In this document: positions 16,995 through 26,328 of the stretch, piece after piece
Position numbering within the stretch: the first letter of the stretch is position 1
How the letters are laid out: each line of letters opens with the position of its first letter
From: Paenibacillus sp.
Lineage (GTDB): Bacteria; Bacillota; Bacilli; Paenibacillales; Paenibacillaceae
Reading direction: 5' to 3'
DNA length: 64,000 nucleotides
Assembly (NCBI GenBank): GCA_023512345.1
Contig: JAILZT010000026.1
Coordinates: 1 to 64,000 of the forward strand
Position numbers and translations under genes: made by a program
The notes under the pieces: model-generated
Databases searched by the model: none
The model's input: the letters and a program-made list of their open reading frames with translations, nothing else
What the model was told of the DNA's origin: nothing

Positions 16995-17010
16995 AGCCTT
17001 AATTAAGGCT
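16995..17010. repeat. Perfect 16-bp palindrome between the HIT gene and rpsU
   Basis: AGCCTTAATTAAGGCT is a perfect self-complementary 16-mer, followed by TGAAAAAAAA. It lies 22 bases upstream of the rpsU -35 element. There is no T-run on the plus strand. It may be an operator site or a weak stop signal for the HIT transcript. Confidence 0.4.
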
Positions 17011-17032
17011 TGAAAAAAAATTGTCGCAGTGG

Positions 17033-17062
17033 TTGACACGATATTTCGGTTTGACCTATAAT
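17033..17062 (+). promoter_or_regulatory. Sigma-A promoter of rpsU-yqeY
   Basis: TTGACA (17,033-17,038) and TATAAT (17,057-17,062) are separated by 18 bases. Both hexamers match the consensus exactly, as expected for a highly expressed ribosomal protein gene. Confidence 0.85.
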
Positions 17063-17120
17063 GTAATTTGATGAACCGTGTTATGCTCTTGGACGGTCTG
17101 GTCGGAGGGAGGGGAAACTG

Positions 17121-17294
17121 GTGTCTGAAACGAAAGTTCGTAAAAACGAGACAATTGATGCTGCACTTCGTCGCTTTAAACGTTCCATCGCTAAAGATGG
17201 TGTCTTGGCTGAGGTGAAAAAACGCAAACATTATGAAAAGCCAAGCGTTAAGAAAAAGCTGAAGTCTGAGGCTGCTCGTAAGAGAAAGTTTTAG
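17121..17294 (+). CDS. rpsU: 30S ribosomal protein S21
   Basis: The protein has 57 aa, the full S21 length, beginning with GTG ([20 protein letters not shown]) and ending in the basic tail [20 protein letters not shown] tract precedes the start. S21 binds the small subunit near the anti-Shine-Dalgarno region. The order rpsU-yqeY is the same as in B. subtilis, and yqeY starts 15 bases after the rpsU stop, so they are co-transcribed from the consensus promoter upstream. Confidence 0.97.
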   Translation: MSETKVRKNETIDAALRRFKRSIAKDGVLAEVKKRKHYEKPSVKKKLKSEAARKRKF

Positions 17295-17309
17295 GAGGAT
17301 TACCCACGC

Positions 17310-17753
17310 ATGAATCTTAGCGAAAGATTGAACGAAGATATGAAGCAAGCGATGAGGGATAAGGACAAGTTCACTCTTTCCACTATCCGCATGATTCGTT
17401 CGACAATAAAGTATCTTGAAATAGATGTGAAGAGAACATTAGACGACAACGAAGTGCTTGATATCCTAAGTCGTGAAATCAAACAGCGCAAAGATGCCCT
17501 CCAAGAATTTGAAAAAGCGGGTCGCGATGAGCTTGCCGCGAGTACGAAGGCAGAGATCGAGATTATCCATAAGTATCTTCCCGAGCAGCTTACCGAAGAA
17601 GAAATTAAAGTCATTGTACAGCAGACCATCCAGGAAACCGGTGCTTCTTCGAAAAGTGAAATGGGCAAAGTTATGAGTGCGCTACTGCCTAAAGTTAAAG
17701 GCCGCGCCGATGGAAAGCTTGTGAACCAAGCGGTTCAACAATTTCTGCAATAA
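17310..17753 (+). CDS. yqeY: GatB/YqeY domain-containing protein
   Basis: The protein has 147 aa, the normal length. It begins MNLSERLNEDMKQAMRDKDK and has the conserved block LPEQLTEEEI followed by MGKVMSALLPKVKGRADGKL. It resembles the tRNA-binding tail domain of GatB, so a role near tRNA or aminoacyl-tRNA metabolism is presumed, but no reaction is established. AGGAGG precedes the ATG. It closes the rpsU operon and is followed by a strong terminator. Confidence 0.95.
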   Translation: MNLSERLNEDMKQAMRDKDKFTLSTIRMIRSTIKYLEIDVKRTLDDNEVLDILSREIKQRKDALQEFEKAGRDELAASTKAEIEIIHKYLPEQLTEEEIKVIVQQTIQETGASSKSEMGKVMSALLPKVKGRADGKLVNQAVQQFLQ

Positions 17754-17762
17754 TATAGCGCT

Positions 17763-17798
17763 AACACCCCTTGCAAAAGGGGTGTTTTTCTTTTTTTG
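17763..17798 (+). terminator. Terminator of rpsU-yqeY
   Basis: AACACCCCTT pairs with AAGGGGTGTT around a GCAA tetraloop and is followed by a T-rich run. Confidence 0.92.
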
Positions 17799-17874
17799 GA
17801 ACATATTAAGGGTATGCCCGTAGTAGGGATAATAGATAAAGCTTATGGAATAAATATGCGAAGGAGGGAAAAAC

Positions 17875-19257
17875 TTGACCGTATTTAGGAAGATGAACCG
17901 AGTTACTGTAGCGACTTTGCTGATATTACTTCTTGTCCTTCCACTGGCATCAGGAATTAGCGCTGCAGGGAGTGTAGTATCTTCTAATGCTGACACCACT
18001 AAGCCAAAGAGTGGGCCTATATTTATTATACCGGTGGATCAGGAGATCGAAAGAGGACTTCAGCGTTTTTTGGAGCGGGGCTTCGAAGAGGCAGTGAATT
18101 ATGGTGCTGTGCTAATTGTATTGGATATCGATACACCCGGGGGATTGGTTGGAACAGCTGAGGAAATTGGCAGTATGGTAAGGGAGAGCCCTATTCCAAC
18201 AGTCGCCTTTATTAAAGGGGATGCGGCTTCCGCTGGCAGCTACATAGCTTTGAATGCAAATACAATAATAATGAAGCCAGGAAGTATGATTGGCTCTGCA
18301 TCTTTGGTGGATATGAGTGGGAATGCCATTGATGATGCCAAACTGGTGTCGTTCTGGAAAGCAAAAATGGTAGGTGCTGCCGCACTAAACGGACGTGATC
18401 CAGAGATTGCTGCGGGCATGACTGACAGTAACATTGTGGTCAATAAACCGGAGTTGGGTGTTAATAAGGCTAAAGGCCAAATTATTGCACTTACAAGCGA
18501 TCAAGCACTAAAGGCGGGTTACTCCGATCATATCGCAGACACACCGGAGGAAGCTATTTTATCGCTTGGGTATTCCACCGATGACATTTTTCGCGTCAAA
18601 CATACAGGAGCTGAAAAAATGTCGCAATTCCTGACGAATCCGATTATTATGACGATTTTACTCTTCATCGGAATAGCGGGTGTTGTTATTGAACTGCTTG
18701 TACCGGGATTTGGTGCACCGGGAATCATAGGAATACTGGCGTTTGTACTCTATTTCTTCGGCAACTATGTTGCGGGATTTGCAGGAGCTGAGACTTGGCT
18801 GTTGTTTATCCTCGGACTCGTTATGCTGGTGGTCGAGCTGTTTGTACCTAGCTTCGGTATTTTGGGCATTATTGGCTCTGTAAGTCTTGTTGCCGGGGTT
18901 GTAAGGGCAGCTTACAGCTTCTCACATGCCTTATTCAGCCTTGGTATTGCTTTTACCGGTGCAACTGTCGTAATTATCATCGTAGCGGTTGTATTTAAGG
19001 ATCGCGGGATTTGGAATCGATTCATACTGGCAGACAGTTTGACTAAGGAAAAGGGCTTTGTACCGGTACAAGAGAAGATTATGCTTATTGGAGTTAAGGG
19101 TACCAGCATCACACCACTTCGTCCGGCTGGTACTGCACTAGTAGCAGGCGAACGAATTGACGTGGTTACAGAGGGCGGATTTATTGATGCTAATCTCCCT
19201 ATAGTTATAGTAAAAGTTGAGGGTTCACGGATTGTTGTGAAAGAATTCAGGGAATAA
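17875..19257 (+). CDS. NfeD-family membrane-bound serine protease (long form)
   Basis: The protein has 460 aa and starts at TTG 17,875 behind AAGGAGGG. A signal peptide (residues 1-30) precedes a ClpP/SppA-like domain with LDIDTPGGLVGTAEEI and GDAASAGSYIAL, which holds the candidate catalytic serine. Four to five membrane segments follow (about 245-365), then a C-terminal OB-fold NfeD domain with PLRPAGTALVAGERIDVVTE. The long form is paired with a flotillin, as in B. subtilis yqeZ-floA (yqfA). It probably acts in membrane microdomain organisation or membrane protein quality control. Confidence 0.93.
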   Translation: MTVFRKMNRVTVATLLILLLVLPLASGISAAGSVVSSNADTTKPKSGPIFIIPVDQEIERGLQRFLERGFEEAVNYGAVLIVLDIDTPGGLVGTAEEIGSMVRESPIPTVAFIKGDAASAGSYIALNANTIIMKPGSMIGSASLVDMSGNAIDDAKLVSFWKAKMVGAAALNGRDPEIAAGMTDSNIVVNKPELGVNKAKGQIIALTSDQALKAGYSDHIADTPEEAILSLGYSTDDIFRVKHTGAEKMSQFLTNPIIMTILLFIGIAGVVIELLVPGFGAPGIIGILAFVLYFFGNYVAGFAGAETWLLFILGLVMLVVELFVPSFGILGIIGSVSLVAGVVRAAYSFSHALFSLGIAFTGATVVIIIVAVVFKDRGIWNRFILADSLTKEKGFVPVQEKIMLIGVKGTSITPLRPAGTALVAGERIDVVTEGGFIDANLPIVIVKVEGSRIVVKEFRE

Positions 19258-19320
19258 GGTAAACTAGTTATTGCGGTGGAAAATAACACCAAAACAAAAA
19301 AACGGAGGTTATTTTAAATT

Positions 19321-20322
19321 ATGGAGGCATCTCTAATTACGGTTTTATTGATCGCGGTTGCCGTGATCATATTGTTAAGCGTATTCTTCAGTTTTTTCCC
19401 GGTCATGCTGTGGGTTTCTGCATGGGCGTCTGGTGTAAAGATCGGAATTATTACTTTGGTTGCCATGAGATTGCGCCGGGTTACACCAAGCCGGATTGTA
19501 AATCCGCTAATTAAGGCGACCAAAGCAGGATTAGGCATAAATATTAATGAGCTTGAAAGCCACTATCTGGCTGGTGGTAATGTAGACCGTGTTGTCAACG
19601 CACTTATTGCCGCGCAACGTGCTGATATACCTTTGGAGTTCACACGTGCAGCAGCCATTGACCTTGCCGGACGTGACGTACTATTAGCCGTTCAGATGAG
19701 TGTTAATCCACGCGTAATTGAGACACCAATCGTTGCTGCTGTGGCCAAAAACGGGATTGAGGTTAAAGTTAAAGCCCGGGTAACAGTTCGTGCTAACATT
19801 GATCGCTTAGTCGGCGGTGCAGGTGAAGAAACCATTATTGCTCGTGTTGGTGAAGGGATTGTAACAACTGTCGGTTCCAGTAACTCACATAAGGATGTAC
19901 TGGAAAATCCGGACTCCATTTCACGTACGGTTCTCTCAAAAGGATTGGATTCAGGAACTGCATTTGAGATCCTGTCCATTGATATTGCTGATATTGATGT
20001 AGGCAAGAATATCGGGGCTTATCTCCAGACTGAGCAAGCTGAGGCAGATAAGCGTATTGCACAGGCAAAAGCTGAAGAACGCAGAGCTATGGCTGTGGCC
20101 CATGAGCAGGAAATGAAGGCGCGCGTAGTTGAGATGAGAGCGTTGGTGGTAGAAGCTGAATCGCAGGTTCCATTGGCATTGTCAGAAGCGCTGCGCGAAG
20201 GCAAAATGGGTGTTATGGATTATATGAACCTGAAAAACATTGAGGCTGACACTCAAATGCGGGGTTCACTAAGTAAATTGAATGATCAGGATAATCCAGG
20301 CGATTCAAAAAACAATAAATAA
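19321..20322 (+). CDS. floA: Flotillin-like protein FloA
   Basis: The protein has 333 aa. An N-terminal hydrophobic hairpin (about residues 5-45) anchors it to the inner leaflet. The SPFH/band-7 domain follows ([20 protein letters not shown]), with an Ala/Glu-rich coiled coil ([20 protein letters not shown]). It organises functional membrane microdomains and works with NfeD proteins. GGAGG is placed well ahead of the ATG. It is co-directional with nfeD (63-base gap) and with the next small gene. Confidence 0.95.
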   Translation: MEASLITVLLIAVAVIILLSVFFSFFPVMLWVSAWASGVKIGIITLVAMRLRRVTPSRIVNPLIKATKAGLGININELESHYLAGGNVDRVVNALIAAQRADIPLEFTRAAAIDLAGRDVLLAVQMSVNPRVIETPIVAAVAKNGIEVKVKARVTVRANIDRLVGGAGEETIIARVGEGIVTTVGSSNSHKDVLENPDSISRTVLSKGLDSGTAFEILSIDIADIDVGKNIGAYLQTEQAEADKRIAQAKAEERRAMAVAHEQEMKARVVEMRALVVEAESQVPLALSEALREGKMGVMDYMNLKNIEADTQMRGSLSKLNDQDNPGDSKNNK

Positions 20323-20338
20323 GGGGATGTGATATCCC

Positions 20339-20947
20339 GTGAGCTGGATATATATCATAGGTGTAATAATATTTGCCATTGTCTCCAATGTGAATAAGGC
20401 GCAAAAAGGCAACGGCAAACAGAAGAATGCACCGCGGGGAGCTATGCCTACCTTTGGCGGTGAGGGGAAAGATGTTTTCTCAAAGATGCGTGGCTATATG
20501 CAGCCCGAGGCACGGAAGCCAGAAGTACAAAAAAGTGGTTTCCCCGTTCCAGGCAAATCATATTCACAAACCGATGAGAGAACCTCCTCTGCGTATGAAA
20601 CGGCCGATTATGATTCATCCCCTGCATTCTCGGAATCTCCGCTATCTCCTACCCCTGATTATGAGACCGGAGAAGGTTTATCCTTAGAGCGGCCTGGGGA
20701 GGAACGTTTAGAAACCCGTATGAAGGATATGGATCGAGATTTAGATCGCTTATACTCTGCGTTTAATAAGATAAGTACTGTGGATGACAATCATTTAAGC
20801 AGCAATTCCTCTGCGGGCAGATCAATGCAAACCAAGGGGAATTCGACAAATGTGAACTCCAAACAATTGCAAAATGGATTGATTTGGGCTGAAATACTGA
20901 GTTCTCCACGTTCGAAACGTCCATTTAACTCTCGTAGAGAAGGCTGA
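20339..20947 (+). CDS. Uncharacterised membrane-anchored protein downstream of floA
   Basis: The protein has 202 aa and starts at GTG 20,339 after AAGGGGATG. There is one N-terminal membrane segment (WIYIIGVIIFAIVSNV). A long, polar, Pro/Ser-rich and probably disordered cytoplasmic part follows, ending in LQNGLIWAEILSSPRSKRPF. That last block looks like a short conserved C-terminal motif. I do not recognise a named family. It lies 16 bases after floA, so it is probably co-transcribed and may be an accessory of the NfeD-FloA system; this is inference from context alone. Confidence 0.7.
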   Translation: MSWIYIIGVIIFAIVSNVNKAQKGNGKQKNAPRGAMPTFGGEGKDVFSKMRGYMQPEARKPEVQKSGFPVPGKSYSQTDERTSSAYETADYDSSPAFSESPLSPTPDYETGEGLSLERPGEERLETRMKDMDRDLDRLYSAFNKISTVDDNHLSSNSSAGRSMQTKGNSTNVNSKQLQNGLIWAEILSSPRSKRPFNSRREG

Positions 20948-20970
20948 TTTCGCCTGCCTGCAGCATTCAA

Positions 20971-21005
20971 AGCCCACGACCTGTGCTAAGGTTGTGGGTT
21001 TTTTT
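20971..21005 (+). terminator. Terminator of the nfeD-floA operon
   Basis: AGCCCACGACCT pairs with AGGTTGTGGGTT and is followed by a T-run. Confidence 0.9.
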
Positions 21006-21048
21006 GCGTGATCAAGTATTTATGAGTTTACAGACCTCCACTACCTCT

Positions 21049-21076
21049 CATAAAAAGTAGTGCAGGTGCATAAGGT
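21049..21076 (+). promoter_or_regulatory. Candidate sigma-E promoter of yqfC-yqfD
   Basis: CATAAA (21,049-21,054) and CATAAGGT (21,069-21,076) are separated by exactly 14 bases, which fits the sigma-E pattern (ATA-type -35, CATA---T -10). It lies about 30 bases before the yqfC start. yqfD is known to be sigma-E dependent in B. subtilis, so the location is right, although both elements deviate from consensus. Confidence 0.45.
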
Positions 21077-21106
21077 GTAGAGTAGAGGAAGGGGGAGCGT
21101 CTAAAT

Positions 21107-21400
21107 ATGACCCGGATCGGCCGGAGGCTGCGGGGATGGACAAACGGGGTGCTGGATCTGCCGCAGGATCTGCTGTACGACATGCCCCGGATCACCCTGA
21201 TCGGCAACAAGGAGCTATATATTGAGAACCATCGCGGAGTGCTGCATTTCTCATCAGAACGGCTAGAGCTTGCTTTATCTAAGGGAACTATGGAGATCAC
21301 AGGCAAAGGGCTCGAGATCAGAAGCATATTAGGCCAAGAGTTGGCTGTTGAAGGAATAATTGGAGAGATCAGATATAAGGAAAGTGGGGAGAGTTCATGA
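21107..21400 (+). CDS. yqfC: Sporulation protein YqfC
   Basis: The protein has 97 aa. It shows the family pattern DLPQDLLYDMPRITLIGNKE followed by IENHRGVLHFSSERLELALS, the YabP/YqfC fold. It is required at the engulfment stage together with YqfD in Bacillus. The ATG follows AGGAAGGGGGAG. The stop overlaps the yqfD start (ATGA), so the two genes are coupled. Confidence 0.93.
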   Translation: MTRIGRRLRGWTNGVLDLPQDLLYDMPRITLIGNKELYIENHRGVLHFSSERLELALSKGTMEITGKGLEIRSILGQELAVEGIIGEIRYKESGESS

Positions 21401-22587
21401 AGGAAGCACCTCTGTCATGGCTGCGGGGGGTCTTAACACTTCACGTGACTGGACCGCAGGTAGAGCTGTTCATTAACGCCCTTGCAGGTCTTGGCATAGT
21501 CATCTGGGATGTGAAGCCTACAAAAGGCGGCCTGAATCTGAAGCTGCAGCTGAAGGATTTCTATGCTCTCCGGCCGCTTTTGAAAAAGACAGGCTGCCGT
21601 ATACATATAATTGGACGCCAAGGTTTACCGTTTATTACGGCTAGGCTTTTAAGGCGGAAGTTTTTTGCGGCAGGCCTATTACTATTTGGAATTGCGCTTT
21701 TTTTACTTTCATCCATGATATGGAGCGTAGATGTGGAAGGGAACGAACAGATTGCAACTGAGGATGTGCTCGATGCGGCCCGTCAAGAGGGGGTATTCCC
21801 CCTGCAGTGGATTTGGCGTATGGATGATCCGGACAAGCTCTCCCGAGACCTCACAGTACGCTTGCCGGGTATATCTTGGATTGGGATACAACGCACCGGT
21901 ACGGCAATAAAGATACAGATTGTTGAGGCCGTTCAGCCTGAGAAGAAGCCATTATACAGCCCTAGACATTTGGTTAGCAGGACGGATGCAGTAGTTACTG
22001 AAATTTATGCTGAGCAGGGAAGGCCTGTTGTGGGGCGGAATACCAGAGTGAAAAAAGGGGACATCCTTATCTCCGGTGCTCTGGGTGACGAAGAGAATAT
22101 TGAATACGTAGTTGCCAAAGGTGAGGTTAAGGGTCTAGTATGGCATGAATACAATATAAATGTTCCACTGAAAGCCAAGGTCAATGTCTACACGGGTCAA
22201 CGAAAAGATCATACCTATTTGGTTCTGGGAAAATGGGCGATACAACTGTGGGGGTACGGAGAATCGCCTTTCAAAAAGTCGAGTACACTAACAGAAAAAG
22301 TGCCTTTATCCTGGCATACTATTGAGACGCCAATAGGTTGGATGACTGAGAAGGAATTGGAGCTTGAAGTCCAGACTGTTACATTGACTCCTCAAGAAGC
22401 GCGTAACCAAGGTTTAGAGATTGCAAGAAATGATATTTTAGCCCGTTACGGCAATGATAGCATCATCAAGAGTCAAAAAATTTTGCATGAGAAGACAGAG
22501 AATGGTAAAGTTTATATGAAAGTGCTTTTTGAAGTGGAAGAGAGAATTGCGGATGAACTTCCAATAGTATACAACCAAGGAGAATGA
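21397..22587 (+). CDS. yqfD: Sporulation protein YqfD
   Basis: The protein has 396 aa, the usual length. An N-terminal soluble part (residues 1-80) is followed by one membrane segment (FAAGLLLFGIALFLLSSMIW, about 90-109). A large extracytoplasmic part carries a POTRA-like start (VDVEGNEQIATEDVLDAARQ). It is a mother-cell membrane protein of the engulfment stage in Bacillus. Immediately upstream of phoH, as in most spore-formers. Confidence 0.93.
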   Translation: MKEAPLSWLRGVLTLHVTGPQVELFINALAGLGIVIWDVKPTKGGLNLKLQLKDFYALRPLLKKTGCRIHIIGRQGLPFITARLLRRKFFAAGLLLFGIALFLLSSMIWSVDVEGNEQIATEDVLDAARQEGVFPLQWIWRMDDPDKLSRDLTVRLPGISWIGIQRTGTAIKIQIVEAVQPEKKPLYSPRHLVSRTDAVVTEIYAEQGRPVVGRNTRVKKGDILISGALGDEENIEYVVAKGEVKGLVWHEYNINVPLKAKVNVYTGQRKDHTYLVLGKWAIQLWGYGESPFKKSSTLTEKVPLSWHTIETPIGWMTEKELELEVQTVTLTPQEARNQGLEIARNDILARYGNDSIIKSQKILHEKTENGKVYMKVLFEVEERIADELPIVYNQGE

Positions 22588-22593
22588 GGCTAT

Positions 22594-23565
22594 TTGTCAG
22601 AACAGACTGCAAGCATACGGATATCATTGCAAAATGCGGGAGAAGCTCAAGCCCTATTTGGCCCGCAGGATGGATTTCTAAAAATAATCGAGTCTGAAAT
22701 TCCCGCTATTATTGACTCCCGTGAAGCAGAATTGACAGTCCGGGGCTCTGAACGGGAAGTAGATATGCTAGAGCAGCTCTTTAATGTGTTGCTTACCCTG
22801 ATCCGAAGTGGATATGTACTTAGTGAACGCGATATTAAATATGCTGTGGAGCTTGCGAAGGATTTTCGTGCGGATCAATTGCTTGATCTGTTCAAAGGTG
22901 AAATTACAACGACTTACCGCGGGAAACCCATCCGAGTCAAAACGATAGGTCAGAAGCATTACGTGACAACTATCAAGAAAAAGGATATTGTATTCGGAAT
23001 TGGCCCCGCAGGAACAGGCAAGACGTATTTGGCAGTAGTGTTGGCAGTTGCGGCACTCAAAGAAGGTTCTGTTAAAAAAATTGTCCTGACTCGACCGGCA
23101 GTTGAGGCTGGAGAGAGCTTGGGGTTTCTTCCAGGCGATTTGCAGGAAAAGGTAGATCCATACCTTCGTCCGCTTTACGACGCGTTATTCGACGTAATGG
23201 GGCCCGATCAGGTTGCTAAAGCGCTTGAGCGTGGTTTGATCGAAATTGCACCGCTTGCTTATATGCGTGGACGTACGCTTGAAGATTCTTTTATTATTCT
23301 TGATGAAGCACAGAACACGACACCGGAGCAAATGAAAATGTTCCTGACACGACTCGGTTTCGGATCCAAAATGGTTATTACAGGCGATGTAACCCAGATT
23401 GACCTGCCTCGAGGCAAGAAATCCGGTTTGAATGAAGCCAAGGCAATTTTGTCAGGGATAGAAGAGCTCGGCTTTGTCTTCTTTGGGGAACAGGATGTAG
23501 TGCGGCATTCCCTAGTTCAAAAAATAATCGTTGCCTATGACCGCTCTGCCGAAAACCTCGACTAA
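22594..23565 (+). CDS. PhoH-like ATPase
   Basis: The protein has 323 aa and starts at TTG 22,594 behind AAGGAG. Walker A is GIGPAGTGKTYLAVV near residue 133. LTRPAVEAGESLGFLPGDLQ and FIILDEAQNTTPEQMKMFLT (Walker B) are characteristic of PhoH. An N-terminal KH-like segment precedes the ATPase. It is presumed to be an RNA-related ATPase because it co-occurs with ybeY in most bacteria, as here. A second PhoH protein carrying a PIN domain is encoded at 56,636. Confidence 0.94.
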   Translation: MSEQTASIRISLQNAGEAQALFGPQDGFLKIIESEIPAIIDSREAELTVRGSEREVDMLEQLFNVLLTLIRSGYVLSERDIKYAVELAKDFRADQLLDLFKGEITTTYRGKPIRVKTIGQKHYVTTIKKKDIVFGIGPAGTGKTYLAVVLAVAALKEGSVKKIVLTRPAVEAGESLGFLPGDLQEKVDPYLRPLYDALFDVMGPDQVAKALERGLIEIAPLAYMRGRTLEDSFIILDEAQNTTPEQMKMFLTRLGFGSKMVITGDVTQIDLPRGKKSGLNEAKAILSGIEELGFVFFGEQDVVRHSLVQKIIVAYDRSAENLD

Positions 23566-23581
23566 AAAGGGGATTGTCTTC

Positions 23582-25834
23582 ATGGCTTCTAAGCAACCAT
23601 CTAAACTTAGTGGATTTGTATATAGCAACAACGGCTGGAAGTATAGCGCGGCTACGCGCTATACTCTCTTTGCGCTGCTCGGTATTTTGTTCTATATCAG
23701 CTTGAGCCCTGATCTTTTGCCCAAACGGTATGACATCAAAGAAAATACTTACAGCGCTAAGGAAGTTACAGCGCCAATGAGGCTTCCTGATAATAAGGCT
23801 ACTCTGAAAGCGCAGGAGGAAGCTGCTGAACAAGTACAGCCGAAATACAAGATTATTCCAATCCGAAGTGAGAACCTAGTCACTTCACTTTTGGATCGTA
23901 TCGATCGTCTAAATCAAGATGACTCCATATCCCAAAGCGATAAGACTGGAATCTACCGAGAGGAAATCCCACAGCGGGCCAGGGATTTTATATTGAATTT
24001 TGTATCGTCAAGTCGAGTTGGTAATGCCTATTCAGAGCATTTGCTGGATGAAATGCAGTCTAAAATCAAGGATCAAACCTATGTCATTCCGGAAGAGACC
24101 TTTATCAAAATACCGCGTCTCACCTCCCAGGATATTATTGAGATGAAGCCTGTTGCCCGGGAGATTGTGATCCGGCTGATGAATGACCAGATTTCAGATG
24201 CTCAGTCAGTTAGAGCCAAAGTAGCCGAGCTAGTGAGTGTCAGCTCCCTGACCCAACGAACTGCTCGTGAAGTGGTACAAGAGCTAACAAGGTTGGTTAT
24301 CACCAGCAATAAATTTTATGACGAGGATGCTACTAAGGAAGCCGAGGTTCAAGCCCGCGAGAATACACCTCAAGTGTTTATTGAACAAGGTGAAGTTATG
24401 GTTAAAAAGGGCGAGCTTATTACACCGGAGCTGTACAAATTTTTGGATGAGAACAAATTGCTCCGCAATCAAGTCAATTATTGGCCTCAGCTGGGCTTGC
24501 TGCTTCTTGTGTCCATGCTCACTTTTGGATTGCTTACTTTTATAAGATACTCTGGAACATCGGGATTCAAGTACAATAACTCGCAGCTTCTAATGTTGGT
24601 TCTTGTCTTTGCAATTACTATAGTATCCATGCGAGTGGCAGCCTATTTGCAAACCGATGCCAGGCCTTATATAGGTTTTCTTGCGCCTGTAGCGATTGGG
24701 TCTATGCTGGTAGCTATGCTTTTGGATATAACACTGGCCTATTTCTGCTCGATACTCTTTGCTATTTTGGCGAGTATTATATTAAATGTTCAACAGAATA
24801 CGATTTTCGACTTTACCTTCGGATTCTTTGTGCTGATTGTATCTTATGTGGCTATCTTCGCCACTCATCGCGCTGGACAAAGGTCTACTTTGCTGAAGGG
24901 CGGAATAATGGTATCACTCTTTGGTACGTTGACTGTCTTTATGCTATCTCTATTAAACGGCGGTGTTTGGAAAGAGATAGATACGCTCTATGCACTTGGT
25001 TTCTCCTTTGCAGGAGGTTTGATCACAGCGGTATTGGTGATTGGCATCATGCCATTCTTTGAGACCACTTTTGGCATACTTTCTGCTTTAAAGCTCGTTG
25101 AATTATCTAATCCAAATCATCCACTGCTGCGAAAACTGCTGACAGAGACACCCGGAACCTATCACCATAGTGTGATGGTTGGCAATTTGTCAGAAGCAGC
25201 CGCAGAGGCTATTGGGGCGGATGGACTTCTTTGCCGAGTAGGGTCGTATTATCACGACATTGGCAAAACCAAGCGTCCATTCTATTTCATTGAGAACCAG
25301 AATGCGATGGAGAATCCACATGACTCGATTGAACCTAAATTAAGCAAGTCCATCATTGTGGCTCATGCACGCGACGGTGTGGAAATGCTCAAAGAATACA
25401 AGCTGCCTAAGCCGATACGTGATATTGCTGAGCAGCATCATGGCACAACGTTTTTGCATTATTTTTATCATAAAGCGCTGCGTCTTGCAGACGATAAGGG
25501 CTGTGAACCTGATTTCACCGAGGATGACTTCCGTTACCCTGGCCCGAAGGCCCAATCGAAGGAATCGGCAGTTGTAGGAATCGCTGATAGCGTAGAGGCG
25601 GCTGTGCGTTCGTTGCGCAAACCAACCGTGAGTCAGATAGAAACCATGATAGAAAAAATTATAAAGAGCAGGCTTGATGATCATCAGTTCGATGAGTGCG
25701 ATTTAACGATTAAAGAACTGGATACGATATCACGAACGCTTAAAGAAACCGTTATGGGCATTTTTCATTCAAGGATTGAATATCCCGAAGATGTGCGCAA
25801 ACCGAAAAAAGAAGAAGGGACTGTTAATGAATGA
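23582..25834 (+). CDS. pgpH: Cyclic-di-AMP phosphodiesterase PgpH (7TM-HD protein)
   Basis: The protein has 750 aa from the ATG at 23,582, chosen because AAGGGG precedes it; an upstream in-frame ATG lies inside phoH. One N-terminal membrane segment is followed by the extracellular 7TMR-HDED domain, about seven membrane segments (roughly 290-480), and a cytoplasmic HD domain (HHSVMVGNLSEAAAEAIGAD near 527; YYHDIGK near 557). It hydrolyses c-di-AMP to pApA and so controls potassium, osmotic and cell-wall homeostasis. The ATG of ybeY overlaps its stop. Confidence 0.94.
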   Translation: MASKQPSKLSGFVYSNNGWKYSAATRYTLFALLGILFYISLSPDLLPKRYDIKENTYSAKEVTAPMRLPDNKATLKAQEEAAEQVQPKYKIIPIRSENLVTSLLDRIDRLNQDDSISQSDKTGIYREEIPQRARDFILNFVSSSRVGNAYSEHLLDEMQSKIKDQTYVIPEETFIKIPRLTSQDIIEMKPVAREIVIRLMNDQISDAQSVRAKVAELVSVSSLTQRTAREVVQELTRLVITSNKFYDEDATKEAEVQARENTPQVFIEQGEVMVKKGELITPELYKFLDENKLLRNQVNYWPQLGLLLLVSMLTFGLLTFIRYSGTSGFKYNNSQLLMLVLVFAITIVSMRVAAYLQTDARPYIGFLAPVAIGSMLVAMLLDITLAYFCSILFAILASIILNVQQNTIFDFTFGFFVLIVSYVAIFATHRAGQRSTLLKGGIMVSLFGTLTVFMLSLLNGGVWKEIDTLYALGFSFAGGLITAVLVIGIMPFFETTFGILSALKLVELSNPNHPLLRKLLTETPGTYHHSVMVGNLSEAAAEAIGADGLLCRVGSYYHDIGKTKRPFYFIENQNAMENPHDSIEPKLSKSIIVAHARDGVEMLKEYKLPKPIRDIAEQHHGTTFLHYFYHKALRLADDKGCEPDFTEDDFRYPGPKAQSKESAVVGIADSVEAAVRSLRKPTVSQIETMIEKIIKSRLDDHQFDECDLTIKELDTISRTLKETVMGIFHSRIEYPEDVRKPKKEEGTVNE

Positions 25835-26328
25835 GCCTTCAGATGATCTGGAACAATGAGCAAGAAGAACTGGAAATTAGTGAGTCGCTTATCGGGTTGC
25901 TTGAGACCATTTTACAAAAAGCGGCTGAACTTGAAGGTGTTGATGAGGGAGAGGTTGACCTAACCTTTGTAGATAATGAGCGAATTCATGAGTTGAACCG
26001 GGAGTTTCGCGGTATAGACCGTCCGACGGATGTGCTTTCTTTTGCCATGAACGATACGGTTGAAGACGAACTGGAAATCATTTATGAAGTGGAAGAAGGC
26101 GAAGAATCGGAGGAGATTCCGAATGCCCTTGGAGATATTATTATTTCAGTAACACGGGCACAAGAACAAGCGCTGGAGTACGGACATTCTTTGGAAAGAG
26201 AGCTTGGATTCTTGTTCGTACATGGATTTTTGCATTTGCTTGGTTACGATCATCAGGATGAAACCTCCGAGGCTGAGATGATGTCTAAGCAGGAGAATGT
26301 ACTGAGCCAAGTTGGGCTGACACGCTAA
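25831..26328 (+). CDS. ybeY: Endoribonuclease YbeY
   Basis: The protein has 165 aa. The zinc motif HGFLHLLGYDHQ (HxxxHxxxxxH) lies near residues 130-141, and RPTDVLSFAM is conserved. It takes part in 16S rRNA 3' maturation and ribosome quality control. The start overlaps the pgpH stop (ATGA), and its TAA shares an A with the dgkA start, so three genes are tightly coupled. An acidic stretch (EVEEGEESEEIP) is inserted before LGDIIIS, which is common in Firmicutes. Confidence 0.95.
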   Translation: MSLQMIWNNEQEELEISESLIGLLETILQKAAELEGVDEGEVDLTFVDNERIHELNREFRGIDRPTDVLSFAMNDTVEDELEIIYEVEEGEESEEIPNALGDIIISVTRAQEQALEYGHSLERELGFLFVHGFLHLLGYDHQDETSEAEMMSKQENVLSQVGLTR

